This document shows positions 47,942 to 59,100 of a stretch of DNA of 64,000 nucleotides, piece after piece. Source of the DNA: Owenia fusiformis (taxonomy: Eukaryota > Annelida > Polychaeta > Sabellida > Oweniidae); contig CAIIXF020000006.1 in NCBI GenBank assembly GCA_903813345.2, positions 4,611,096 through 4,675,095 on the forward strand, written 5' to 3'. Made by a program: the position numbers and the translations under genes. The notes below the pieces were generated by a model. The model was not told the DNA's origin. It saw only the letters and a program-made list of their open reading frames with translations, and made no database searches. Within the stretch, counting starts at the first letter, position 1. Each line of letters begins with the position of its first letter.

Positions 47942-49460
47942 CAGAAGTACACAATGCCATAAAATGATGAATTAATGAAAACCAAGTGATGAGTACAACT
48001 CCCGAAAATCAAAAAAAATTAAGCCCAAAATAATTCAAAAATACCCTAGCTGCTAGCCATGCAGATTTACTAGGTTTGATTGGCCGACACTATAGACTAT
48101 ACTACCCCTACATAATAATGTTTAATATCTCGGAATATTGCTCTTTTGGCTCTTGGATCTACAGCTCTGTTTAATATAATGCATACTGCATAAAGTATAC
48201 AATAGTATTAAGTTATGTAAATACATGGTACAATGACTACAGTTCATCACTATAAAATATTAAACATGTAAAAAGAGATAATCGCTTGCATATGTTTTGT
48301 TAAAAATCAATTTGGTGTATAGAAATACAGAGATACTAGTATAGAAAACAGCAATTCAAAGTACAGCATTAAATTACATGATAAAGAAATACATATCAAA
48401 TACCATGGAAGCATCAGTACAAAAATATACATCTACAGATTTACAATATCAGAATTACAATGAATGGTTGGATATATTGTAAATCTAACCCCAATACAAT
48501 AAGTGTGCTGGTGTGGATAGGTGACTTTTACATGTCTATCAAATAATTATGACTGTAAGTACGGATGCAACATAATCATTTCTTGTATCTACATCTCTAT
48601 TGTCAAGGTTTAGTGTGGTGATATCTGGTGATACATCTGGTGATAACTAACAGTGAAGCTGCATCAAACACCCTGCCTTAAGTCCCAAATTTCATAATAG
48701 TTTTGTTATCAGTAATATAACTGGCAGTAAATTTGTGTTGTTCTGAAGAAGGCAAAACACACATTCCATAAAGCTGTACAGGACTTTGTAGAAATATTTT
48801 TTTGCATAAGTTTTTTTCATCACATTTTTGTTCGGAGTGCTTCATTAGAAAATGTCACTTTTATGCGTGTCAACATATGGTCAGGAATACAGTTGAAGAT
48901 TTATTCAAGATTTTGTATTTGAATATGGCAACAAACAGTGTTATGTTGATTCGTATTTCACTTAATATTAACATTTCAAAGAATTTCATATTTCATCAAA
49001 TTGGCAAACAACTTACGTGTTATGTGTAGCCAATACAGTATGTCGATATATTTAAAGGAATTGCTATGATCAATAGTCATTTTAGAGATGTAAAATTCTA
49101 TCTTAAGAAATAAACAAATCATTAGATTTGTTGATCAACTCATCTAAGCCAAATATCAAAAATTAGAAGATTTGTTTAGTATAACCTTAAATATGGCATT
49201 AACATGCAAAATGTCACCACCTACCATTTGTTACAGATGCCGAATGTCAGATGCCAACCACCATCACAAAAAAAGTTGAAGAGCATAACAATAAGTCACC
49301 ACTTTCGGTGGTGACATAAAAGATACAATTTATAAATCATCTCTAGGTTTGAAATCTCAGATTTCTCCCCTACTGGCAATTCAGATTACTAATAAGAACT
49401 AATTTCTAAACTAATTACTCCCTAACGCATATAATATATTAACCCTCATTCATGGTAGTA
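47942..49460. other. 3' flank of the p24 gene
   Basis: This is probable 3' untranslated and downstream sequence of the gene ending at 49461. A possible AATAAA on the minus strand lies at 48900-48905. No other feature is recognised. Confidence 0.4.
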
Positions 49461-49697
49461 CTATGTTTTCATTTTAAGTACTTGGGAGACTTTACTCTTA
49501 TCTTCAAATAGGTTCCTAATCATGAGCACTTGTATAACGCCAACTGTTATCATAACTGCCAGGTTGATTCCTGACCAGGTGTTGACACGCATGAAATTGT
49601 CCTCCATAATTGAGCGATCTTGGGCCTCGTATATCTTGAATATATTTTGTAGCTGCTCTGTTTTTTGTAAGTTCTTTTTTAAGATATCCATTTTTTC
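49461..49697 (-). CDS. TMED5: p24 gene exon 4 (terminal)
   Basis: This exon has 237 nt including the stop, with acceptor TGTTCCAG|GAAAAA. It encodes the coiled coil, EAQDRSIMEDNFMRVNTWS, the membrane segment and the tail RNLFEDKSKVSQVLKMKT. Confidence 0.92.
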   Translation of the reverse strand, partial: EKMDILKKNLQKTEQLQNIFKIYEAQDRSIMEDNFMRVNTWSGINLAVMITVGVIQVLMIRNLFEDKSKVSQVLKMKT

Positions 49698-52600
49698 CTG
49701 GAACACAGAAAAACAAGTCATTGTTAGCTGCAGCGTAGCCATGATAGCCTCCAGATAGTAAATTGATTGTATAACTTCTATTGATTTCTATCTTAAATCA
49801 TTATTTTTTGATTCAATAGAAGAGTTTCTAAATAGCTTTGAAATCTCTTTTTTCATGCTATCTTAAGAGATTTGCACTTTTTGCCTCTAATGACTTACCT
49901 TTCTTGTTTTTTAATAGCATATTTGAATTCAGTGAAAAGTTTTCTTCAATAATAGCTTTGATTCACACAGTTATGTCACTTCAATCATTTTCCATGACAT
50001 TTTAAAAGAACTTGGGCCAAATCTACATTGATGCAATGCTAAAAGCAAATCACAGACAAACAAGAGAGACATCTATAATGTAAGCTTAATTCAGCTATAT
50101 AGAAACTATACTATTGTACACAATCTCTGGTCACCATTGAACTAAGTTCATATTTTAATGGTGTTTTATACAGTATAACTTTGTATTCATAATTCCCATT
50201 AATAATTTACCTTTGTATTTCTGATGAAGTTACAAAGCTGCTTTAGTTTCTCAAATAATGAAATATTGTTGCATAGACAGGATGAGGCAGACAAGGTGCT
50301 TGCCTTGTATCTTTTTACCAGATTTTGAAATATTTTTCACCTTGTCGCTTTTTTCTTCCTGGCTGTCGCCACTGGCTAGTATTGCATCAATTTTTCAGAA
50401 AACTTTTTAAGTACAGTGATACTTTTCTAATCCAAATACCACTTGGAGTGGCCAAAAGTGTTTAGACTGGCAGGTGTTCACATGTTGAGGTTGTGAACAT
50501 GGATGTTTATGGTAAATTGAAAAATGGGACTGAAAAAAAGTGTTCGCATATTGAGAGTTGTTCAGAGTATTGATTTCTTCCGGAATACATATATTTCTAC
50601 ATATCTTATGTCTGAGTGACATGACTATTCAATAGCGACCTCTTTTTGAATGCCTTGTGTGCAATTCTCATATTGTACAATGACTAGCTAGTATATAGCA
50701 ATGGATTGATGAATGCCCAATGCCATAGAATAAGACTTAAAATAAATAACTGTGATCATTTGGAAGTACATGCTGGACATTACTTTTTGAATGGGGTCAA
50801 TTTTCCTTGGAATTTGATGTAGAGGAAAATAAGAGCTTGAACAGTTTTCAAAAGCACTTCAAAAAATACTGATTGAATACAGAGTAGCTCAGAGTTATAG
50901 ATGTTCTGATAGGAGTATAGCACTATTATGTAAATGGGAACCCTCTTTCTCTGGCCATACCTTGAATACTTCTAGCTTAACCTCCATCAGCTCCTCTGCT
51001 CCTGTAAGTTCATCCCAGCTTTGAAGTTCATCTTCCGACTCCTCATCTGTTATCAGTTCAAAGAAAACCAGCTTCTGAGAAAATCGACTAAATGTGTTGT
51101 CGAGACATAGTGTGTACTCCCCTGTTTCGGTTGACTCGTGCCTGGAAGCAAAAGTACAGTAAACCATGTAGAAGTATAACAAATTTAATAGACTAGTGCC
51201 TGGAAGCAGAACAAAGTACAGTAAACCCTGTAGAAGTATAACAAATTTAGTAGACTATTGCCTGGAAGCAGAACAACATACAGTAAACCCTGTAGAAGTA
51301 TAACAAATTTAGTAGACTAGTGCCTGGAAGCAGAACAAAGTACAGTTAACCCTGTAGAAGTATAACAAAGGACGATTCTCGGTTTGGAGAACAGTCTCCT
51401 GGGCTAATAATTTTTTTCATGAAAAATATAGAAATATTACCCAAATTAAACTATAAATATTCAAAAGAGGACATTTAAATCTACAAGATGTAAAAATAAC
51501 AAATTGGTCTGAAGCAGGGATAACGCTCAATTAGACCGATTCAATAAAATACAAGTCTCGATTTGGGGAAAGAAGTTCATCAGTGTACTGCGCTAATATT
51601 TTTTGGCGAAAAATCCAGAAATATTACCCAAATTAAATTATGATTATTCAAAAGAAGACATTCAAATCTATATTATGTAAAAAAAAATCAATTTTGTCCG
51701 AAGCAGGGATAATGCTCATTTAGATTGATGAACTTCGTTCTCCAAACCGAGAATCGTCCTTTGGTACATCAAAATAGCATTCCAGTTGGGAGGTACTCCA
51801 CATACATAACACATGTCCATTTTTCCTTAAGTTGGTAGATAACTGGACTTAACTGGATAATACAAACATGTAGTTTCACTGACTTATTTCACATGTTACA
51901 CTAGCTATTACATAATCACATATTCAAGAATAATTACTCAATGTATTCTGATATCAAACCCTGTTTGTTCATTTAATAAGTATTTCTATATAATTATTTA
52001 GAGTGTAATCCTTAGTTGCAGTTCATGCTATGAAACATTGAGATGAAACCAAAATCTTCATTATTGATCATTCTATTGGGAATGTAAATCTAGACCTGAT
52101 TGTTTATTGGTCATGCTGTGCGTTCTCTTTATGTGTGATATTTATATTTGTGTATTGTTATTTATTGTAGCTTTTGATACTATTCTTGTAACAACTGAAC
52201 AAATAAAAAAAATGTTAGAAATGTAAACAATTCTATGATTTTATTGATTATTGTGAAGATGAGGTGTTTCTGATCTTAGAAACAATTATTTGATATTGAC
52301 ATTAAAATGAGATATTTTTGAAATGACATATTCATTAAACTAGACCCTTCCATAGGATTCCTGGGGGTTTTAACAAAAAAACTAAAAATCGACAACTCGA
52401 CAACTCAACATAGTAGCAAATCCCAACGAACACTATATTTATCAATCTGTGTAATCACAATGAAATATATACCATCGAATATACTAGAGGTGTCACAGAT
52501 ACCTGATTTTGTTCCGACCCGCGGAATAATGCTCTCGGAACGGAACAAAAATTAAACATTTCGGTTCGGGAACAAAAAAATCTTACCCTTTTTGAGCTTG

Positions 52601-54610
52601 TGGCCCATAAATTCACAAAACAGTGTTTTTTCAATATTTTGCATTCATTCTTTTCACTCCTTCTAATTGAAGAGTTTTGAAGAGCTTTTCTCTACTAAAT
52701 AAACCTAGACGATCAACTTATTTTATTCTAATGCATGCAGTCACTTCTCCGAACTGTTCTGAAATTGTTCCGAAGCAAAATGTTCCGAACCAAAACATTC
52801 CAATTATTTGTTCCGTGACATCTCTATAATCTACCCTTGATTTGCAGATGAGTATAATGGAAGATATACAAGGTGGGCCAATAAAAATTGGAATATTTTT
52901 TATTTATTCAATTTTCATTGTTATTGCAGGTCAGTCCTCAAAAATTCAGATAATGGTAAAATGATTATTTGTGAAAATGTTCAAGATAAAAATACGAATG
53001 TATAATTATTATTTTGGCTTGTCATGGTCAAGATCTGCATACTGCATTTGTCACAGAAAATTTCCAAATCTTTCATCATTCAAATCTTCTTTTCAAATTT
53101 TATGAAAACGCAAATTGCCAAAATGGCCCTCCTATCAAGTAGAGTAACAGTATGTGATATGACTAGCCACTATATCCTATTGTTTCTAAGTGAAATTTCT
53201 CAGTCAAATACTAGCCCATGCCATTGACTCGTTCAACTAGTTTAAATTGATTTGGTATGACATTAGTGTTCCTCTTATATTAGTCATCATTTTTTTTCCA
53301 TCACACCTCATCTCTTTTTCATTTCCCCAGTCGCCTCCACTATCAATTCCCTGTTTACTCCCCCACCGAGACAATATGTAACGTACCTGTGTATACCATC
53401 TGTACGTCTTATTTCTGTTAGTATGACTTTGCCTGATGGAGATGACAGGACAAAGTTGATGTCAAGGTCACCACCTTCCACTACCTGTAAACATATATAT
53501 GTAGAATTTTGAAGTCAAGTAGCGTCGCAATGTAATGGTGCAAGAATTTTTTCGATTAGGTAAGGAGCTCTGAGAAAGAGCAAAAAGTAGATCTAAAGAT
53601 TTGGAGTTTTTCAGACTCTCAACCAACCAACTCAGCCAAGTCACCTCTGGGCCAGTGACAGATATATAAATAAAGGGCCAAAGGTTACTTCCTGCGAAAG
53701 CTATGTGGATTTTGATATAATAGCTTTCCCACGGCGCACTTGGACAGCTGAATAATAGTGACCTTCAAAACATGAATAAAGATTTCCGCGGCTTACTTTT
53801 GGTTTCTTACTGTGTCTTACATCAGTATCATCAATCCTTGCAAGTATTGGAGCGTTGAAATACTTCTTTTTCGATCAAGACTTGTAAATTGTTCATTGAG
53901 ACGTGAATGTTTTTTTGACCCATTTCCAATATGGTGGTTTGCTAGGAGTGAGATACGCAATGAACGAAATGAATTTTGAGAATGAGTCGGGTTAGGAACA
54001 ACCTCCGGAGATTTATGAAAATGTCCGAGCAGAAAACACCATATTGGAATTTGGCTGAAAGTCTGAAAGAACATTCACTCGACTAACAATTACAAGTCTT
54101 GATCGAAAAGGAAGTACTTTAGCGCTCAAATACTTGCATGGAAGGATGATTATGATGTATGACACAGAACAAAAGTAAGCCGCGGATCGACTAATAGTAC
54201 AATAACGTCACACAATAACGTCACACATTTCTCAGGTCGATATAGTAAAATGAATGCCTTCTAAACTAGCACTAAAACCCCTAGAACTGGCCCGGCAAGA
54301 TGGTAATAATTCGTGTTTCAAATGTCACTATTACTCAGCTGTCCATTTCTCCGTTGGAGAGCCATACGTTTCAAATCTAACATGGCTCTCGAAGTGAGTA
54401 AGCCAGAGGTGCATTATGCGCCTAGGTCTTACAAGTTACCTGATATTCAAGCTCGATGTTGACTCCTTCATTGACATGTTGGTAAAAACACTCCCGACCT
54501 GCTGCCTTCACAACTACAGTGAAATCTGCTTCTATGCATTCACATATTTTAAATATACAGGCAAGCAATATAACGATGCTCAATTGAGCCCAATATAGAC
54601 CTAATTTCAT
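49461..54610 (-). CDS. TMED5: p24 family cargo receptor, TMED1/TMED5 type, complete, 228 aa
   Basis: Four exons (54610-54440, 53484-53387, 51141-50961, 49697-49461) join in phase. p24 proteins are type I membrane proteins that cycle between ER and Golgi in COPI/COPII vesicles and select cargo. Seen here: a signal peptide (residues 1-26), a GOLD domain (about 28-125) with the conserved Cys pair Cys41 (AGRECFYQ) and Cys102 (GEYTLCLDN), a coiled-coil-like segment (about 150-185), a transmembrane segment (191-210), and a short cytosolic tail containing LFEDK. The ALVMI/IQVLMIRNLFEDK region and overall order resemble the gamma subfamily (TMED1/TMED5); the exact orthologue is uncertain. The length is normal. 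It is head-to-head with the bromodomain gene. Its exon-3 acceptor lies in a four-unit repeat. Confidence 0.9.
49810..50060. repeat. dispersed repeat in p24 intron 3
   Basis: This is the inverse copy of 35815-36050. Together with flanking AT-rich DNA it makes up most of the intron between exons 4 and 3. Confidence 0.8.
50961..51141 (-). CDS. TMED5: p24 gene exon 3
   Basis: This exon has 181 nt (1 + 60 codons), with acceptor GCTTCCAG|GCACGAG and donor AAG|GTATGG. It encodes ETGEYTLCLDNTFS and KLVFFELI, then an acidic loop. The acceptor is the first unit of a tandem array. Confidence 0.9.
51133..51366. repeat. tandem array of 58-62 bp, four units, duplicating the p24 exon-3 acceptor
   Basis: Units begin at 51133, 51191, 51253 and 51315. 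Each contains, on the minus strand, GCTTCCAGGCA, the exon-3 3' splice site. The last unit is cut by the MITE at 51367. Confidence 0.9.
51367..51762. mobile_element. MITE with 26-bp terminal inverted repeats, copy 2
   Basis: The ends are AAAGGACGATTCTCGGTTTG and its perfect inverse CAAACCGAGAATCGTCCTTT. It is inverted relative to the copy at 44931-45324, with the same two-fold internal repeat. It lies in p24 intron 2, at the edge of the tandem array. Confidence 0.9.
52485..52826. mobile_element. hAT-like MITE
   Basis: The left tip is TAGAGGTGTCACAGA and the inverted right tip is TAGAGATGTCACGGA. The flanking 8 bp GAATATAC and TAATCTAC agree at 6 of 8 positions, fitting a decayed 8-bp hAT target duplication. 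The interior is rich in TTCCGAAC/GTTCGG motifs. No transposase is seen. Confidence 0.65.
53387..53484 (-). CDS. TMED5: p24 gene exon 2
   Basis: This exon has 98 nt, with acceptor TTTACAG|GTAGTG and donor CACAG|GTACGT. It encodes VVEGGDLDINFVLSSPSGK and RRTDGIH, matching the p24 GOLD pattern of a Gly-rich turn followed by DIDF and SP.G. Confidence 0.9.
53690..54400. repeat. fold-back repeat with long inverted arms
   Basis: The left arm (53690-53900: CAGCTGAATAATAGTGACCT, CGCGGCTTACTTTTG, TCGATCAAGACTTGTAA) is inverted in the right arm (54080-54390). The right arm is interrupted at 54204-54315 by another repeat. A related single arm is at 16730-17060. It lies in p24 intron 1. Confidence 0.75.
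54204..54315 (-). repeat. composite palindromic repeat, partial copy, nested
   Basis: It matches the 28822/56188 family (inverse): AATAACGTCAC, GGTCGATATAGTAAAATGAA and CTAGAACTGGCCCGGCAAG. It is inserted in the right arm of the fold-back. Confidence 0.8.
54440..54610 (-). CDS. TMED5: p24 gene exon 1
   Basis: This exon has 171 nt (57 codons) and donor TATCAG|GTAACT. It encodes the signal peptide and the first GOLD strands (FTVVVKAAGRECFYQ). Confidence 0.9.
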
Positions 54611-55404
54611 ACTTTCATGAGTATAAAGGGAAAGTTTTCAAAAAGTTAAAATTTTTGTAACCGGAAATGAATCCACGCAAGACCGGAACTACATTGTTTG
54701 TTAAAAGATTATAAACTTTTTAAGAGAACAATTTGTGTAAATTTCACATATATCCGTCATCATAAAAATAAAGAAATCTGCTGTTGTTGGTTCTTGAATT
54801 TTAAAAAAGTATCACGGATAATCGGTGAATTACGTTTTGGCTTGAGACGTGACGTCAGATTTTAAGGTGCACTACCTATTTTGCATATAAAAATGCGCAC
54901 AAGAATATGAAATTATTTAATAGGTAAATATCACTTTTTAGCGTTTGTTTTTCAAATTCATGTTTGGTGTATCTTATTTTCATTGACACTCTATGCTAAT
55001 GTTAAGTCTTTTGTTATTTAATAATTTAAAATCATCATATTTACGCGTATGAATTCAAGCACCTTGCAAGTGAGACATCCCTTGTAAAGCTGCCTTATTT
55101 TCTGTGCGAACATTGGTCAGAATCATTCACAAAAATGTTTAGTAGGTAAAGTTTTTACACCTGTTTACATTATTATAATAGCTCAATATGTGGACACGAG
55201 TTGTTTAAAGTTTTTTAAAGTTATTAGATAATCTTCCTCGTCATTTTTTTCTAATTCAACATTTTATGTTCTCAAATGACCATGGTCCATTTTCTTTCAC
55301 TGGTTGATGATCTTGGTTGGGACAGCTTCAGAGACAAAATGTAAACAATAGGTGTTATCCCATCATGATTTATTAATTCCAGGTAAATGGTGATGTTATA
55401 AACA
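54611..55404. promoter_or_regulatory. shared divergent promoter region of the p24 and bromodomain genes
   Basis: The two start codons are 794 bp apart, head-to-head. The interval has a perfect CRE palindrome TGACGTCA at 54850-54857 and two ETS-like cores on the same strand (ACCGGAAATG near 54660, GACCGGAACT near 54682). There is no TATA box at the expected place for either gene. A possible 5'-UTR acceptor TTCCAG lies just before the bromodomain ATG. Confidence 0.5.
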
Positions 55405-56167
55405 ATGGATGTTACGAGCACAAGTGAGAGCCATGCGACTGAATCCATGGAATCGACTGATGCCCATTTCCCATCCTACCAAACCATGTCCCTGGCAGGA
55501 ATTGGACAGATGCAGAATCCTGATATGTACTCCGTCTCAGAGCACAACCAATCAGAGGTGCAACATGTGGTTGAGCCCTCATTTACTGTTTCGTCAAATG
55601 ATGATATTCAAAATCAGCCACTGCCACATACTTCTCAGTTTGACCAACTAAGCCATTCCCAAATGCACTTTGAGAGATTTGAGAACGAAGATAACCAAAT
55701 TTTAGACAATTCCAATCTTGAAGATGACATTGCAAAACCTCATGATATAATGACATCTTATGAAAACAACATCAATCAACCACAAATAACAGATGATAAC
55801 TTTTATAACTCAAATGATCCAATGCAAAGTAATTCTGAGAATGTAGATTCATCTGTGACTTCACATAGTGAGATTGCGCAACAGCTTTTGTACGGTCAAC
55901 CTGTTTCCCAGCAACAAACGATGGCATCATCAATGACAGGTCTTAAAGCGCTACTTATTAGCCCGAAACAAAGAATAAGGCGACCCAAAGAAAAACCAAA
56001 GCCTCAGTCTAACTATGAGTTAGAACAAGCGTATCGCATTTTACGTGAAATCATGCATGAGAATAACAAATCTGTTAATTGGCCTTTCATGGATGAGGTA
56101 GACGTTCAAAAATATGGACTATGGGATTACCATGAACGAATACGTAAGCCAATATGGCTCAGAAAAA
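55405..56167 (+). CDS. BRD10: BRD10-type exon 1
   Basis: This exon has 763 nt and donor AAAAA|GTGAGT. It encodes the disordered leader and the first half of the bromodomain through RIRKPIWLRK. Confidence 0.9.
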
Positions 56168-59100
56168 GTGAGTGATTCATTATTATACATTATTACCACC
56201 TTGCCGGGCCAGTTCTAGGGGTTTTAGTGCTAGTTTAGAAGGCATTCATTTTACTATATCCACCTGAGAAATGTGTGACGTCATAGTGGTGGTCCATATT
56301 GACCGGTCTAGAATATATTCTGGACCGGCAATTTTTCCCTGGGAAAATATATATCGTTCAGTGCGTAAGATTTTCTTGCTGTTTCAGTCCTGGTCGTTAA
56401 CGGTGGTAATAACGTCATTTCTGCGAGCAATATAGTGAAATATTGGACCTTGGGCCTTCGGCTCTCGGTCCAATATTACACTCGGCCCTCGGTCCAATAT
56501 TACACTATATTGTCCTTAGAAATGACGTTAATGTTCTAATAAACCTAGTTGAGCACCTTCACAAAAAGGTAAAGGAAATGATATTTCAACATTTTGATTG
56601 AAATGTTTTGATTTTGAACAATGAATTTAACCATGTTGTTACTTTTGTCCATCTCGTACATGTATATATTGACATCATTTGAAAAATATTAATTGTCTAT
56701 TTACTTGCAGTGAAGGAAAAATTTGAAAATCTGGGGTACACATCAATTACTGAGTACATATCTGATATGCGACTAATGCTAGAGAACTGTTATCGATACA
56801 ATGGCCCCGATCATGTGATTTCTAAAAGAGGTCAAAAACTTGAAACGATTCTTGAACAGAAGTTGACTTTGCTATCAAGGTAAATAATCTGCTTTTATAC
56901 ATTTTCTGTTTTGGTAATTAGTTTTATAACTTATCAACCACTTTTTATACTCTCCTAATACTCCCATGCAAGTTCTTGGTAAGAGTGTCTGCTAAACCAT
57001 AATTGACATCTTCAAAGAAAAAGCAAACTGACATTTAAGTTTAGCTAGTTTTTAGTTGGGCAATTCATAATTCTGATCTTCATTAATCTGATTTTCACCA
57101 ATCTGATCTTCATCAGTCTGAATTTCATCAATTAGATCTTCATCAATGTGATCTTCATCAATATTATCTTCATTAATCTGATCTTCATCTGTTAAATCTT
57201 CATCAATCTGATCTTCACCAATATAATCTTCATTCATGTGATCTTCATTAATCTGATCTTCATCAATTTGATCTTCATCAATCTGATTTTCATAATATAA
57301 CCTTCATCAATCTGATCTTCATCAGTCTGAATTTCATCAATTAGATCTTCATCAATATTATCTTCATTAATCTGATCTTCATCTGTTAAATCTTCATCAA
57401 TCTGATCTTCACCAATATAATCTTCATTAATGTGATCTTCATTAATCTGATCTTTATCAATTTGATCTTCATCAATCTGATCTTCATCAATTTAATTTTC
57501 ATCAATCTGATCCCCATCAATCCAATCTCCATCTATGTGATCTTCATCAACCTGATATCCATCAATATAATCTTCATCAATGTGTTCTTAATCAATCTGT
57601 TCTTCATTAATTAGATCCTCATCAAGCAGATGCAAGTTCCATATGTACATTGTATTTAAACAGTGGTAAACTGAAATTAAACTAAATAATTTTCTTTTCT
57701 TTCAGAGAGATCAGGGAGAAGTGTACCATTGATGCCACTCGAGGTTTGTCTGGAGCGCTGGATGATGAAAACACAAAAGCAGCAAGTCTAGGATTACGTC
57801 GCCGTAACAAACACTTAACACCACATGACTCATCAAAGCTATTGACACATCTCAGAATAGAAAAACAAGAAAGGTTGAAAGAGGCACGCCGGCAACATAT
57901 TTTGGAAATGAGGCATAAAAAGGATGAGTTTATTAACAGTTTAAGCGAATGGGAAGATAAACTGCTGGCGGAACCAATCAAATCACAGTTGAAATCAATG
58001 TGGGAGGTAAGATTCAAATTTCTTCGCTCTGGCATCGTTCGATTTATAGAAAAATTCTTTAGATTTCTAATTTATGAACTACATGCATTTTTATATTATG
58101 GACAATGCAGACCAAAAATCATGCAGCAAAATTATATTTAGTACTTGAGATATTGAGTGAATTACTTAGAAATTCAGCGTAAATAATGGTTGATTTTTGA
58201 ATTTTTTATCCTCAGCTTCCTCAAATTGGCCATTTTTTGTACTTGTGTCTTGAGCCATTGAACATGGAAGAAGTGGTCCATTATGAACTGGAGCGCTGTT
58301 TTGCCATGCCCAAGCAAAGTGTCACCATGCAGAAGATCATGACCTCTTTACTCAGCACCCCCTATCAACGGACACGGTAAATATTTTAGCAATTTTACCT
58401 ATTTTTCCTCAGGGCTTTCAATAGCCTTAGCCCCTGCTTGCACCATTTATACATAGCTCATTTGCACAAAATCAAATGTCAAAATAAATAAATAGTACAT
58501 TGTACTTTTTACCAGTAGAAAATGTTTTCAGCTTTTTACACTTTACCATAAAATCAAGCACTTAAACAATGAGTGACTGCCATACCTCATGGTTGACAGA
58601 TTTTTGATAATTGACTTAAAACAATGTTGACATTAATTTTAATCAGATATTTTATCATTTACTGTCACTCACTTACTCACTTGTAGCGATATATTCATTC
58701 ATGAATAAAAATCATATCATTCATTAATCATAGGATATGCTATATTTATCACCATTATTTTTCTGACATTCTTTTTCAAATTTTAGCAGTAATGTTTGTT
58801 TAATTAGTGATAATCATGTAAATAAGATTATATTTATTGTTTCCCATGATTCCAGTTTGGACACGAAGCCTCTGATGCCTTATTCTGTGTGGGAAGAGAA
58901 GCTTTCTCTGAAGATGCGTCACTGGTACAAGATACTTCAAGACTCGGGAAGCATACATAAGGTACCGTTGAGCTCTTTATCTAACTATTCTCAATTGAAA
59001 TTTTGAAATACACCTTCACCACCAAGGAAACGTCAATTTAAAACTAAAAAATCATGAAAAAAATATTTGGACCAACCTTGAATCATAAATGATATTTGGT

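Noticed and set aside
48802-49029. 75-codon frame with ACQHMVRNT resembling part of the p24 reading in another frame
   Set aside because: The resemblance is short; no GOLD or membrane segment and no exon borders, so not called as a duplicate exon.
57052-57614. Repetitive acidic or hydrophobic open frames on both strands
   Set aside because: They are explained by the 15-bp period; the region is an intron between two well-supported exons.
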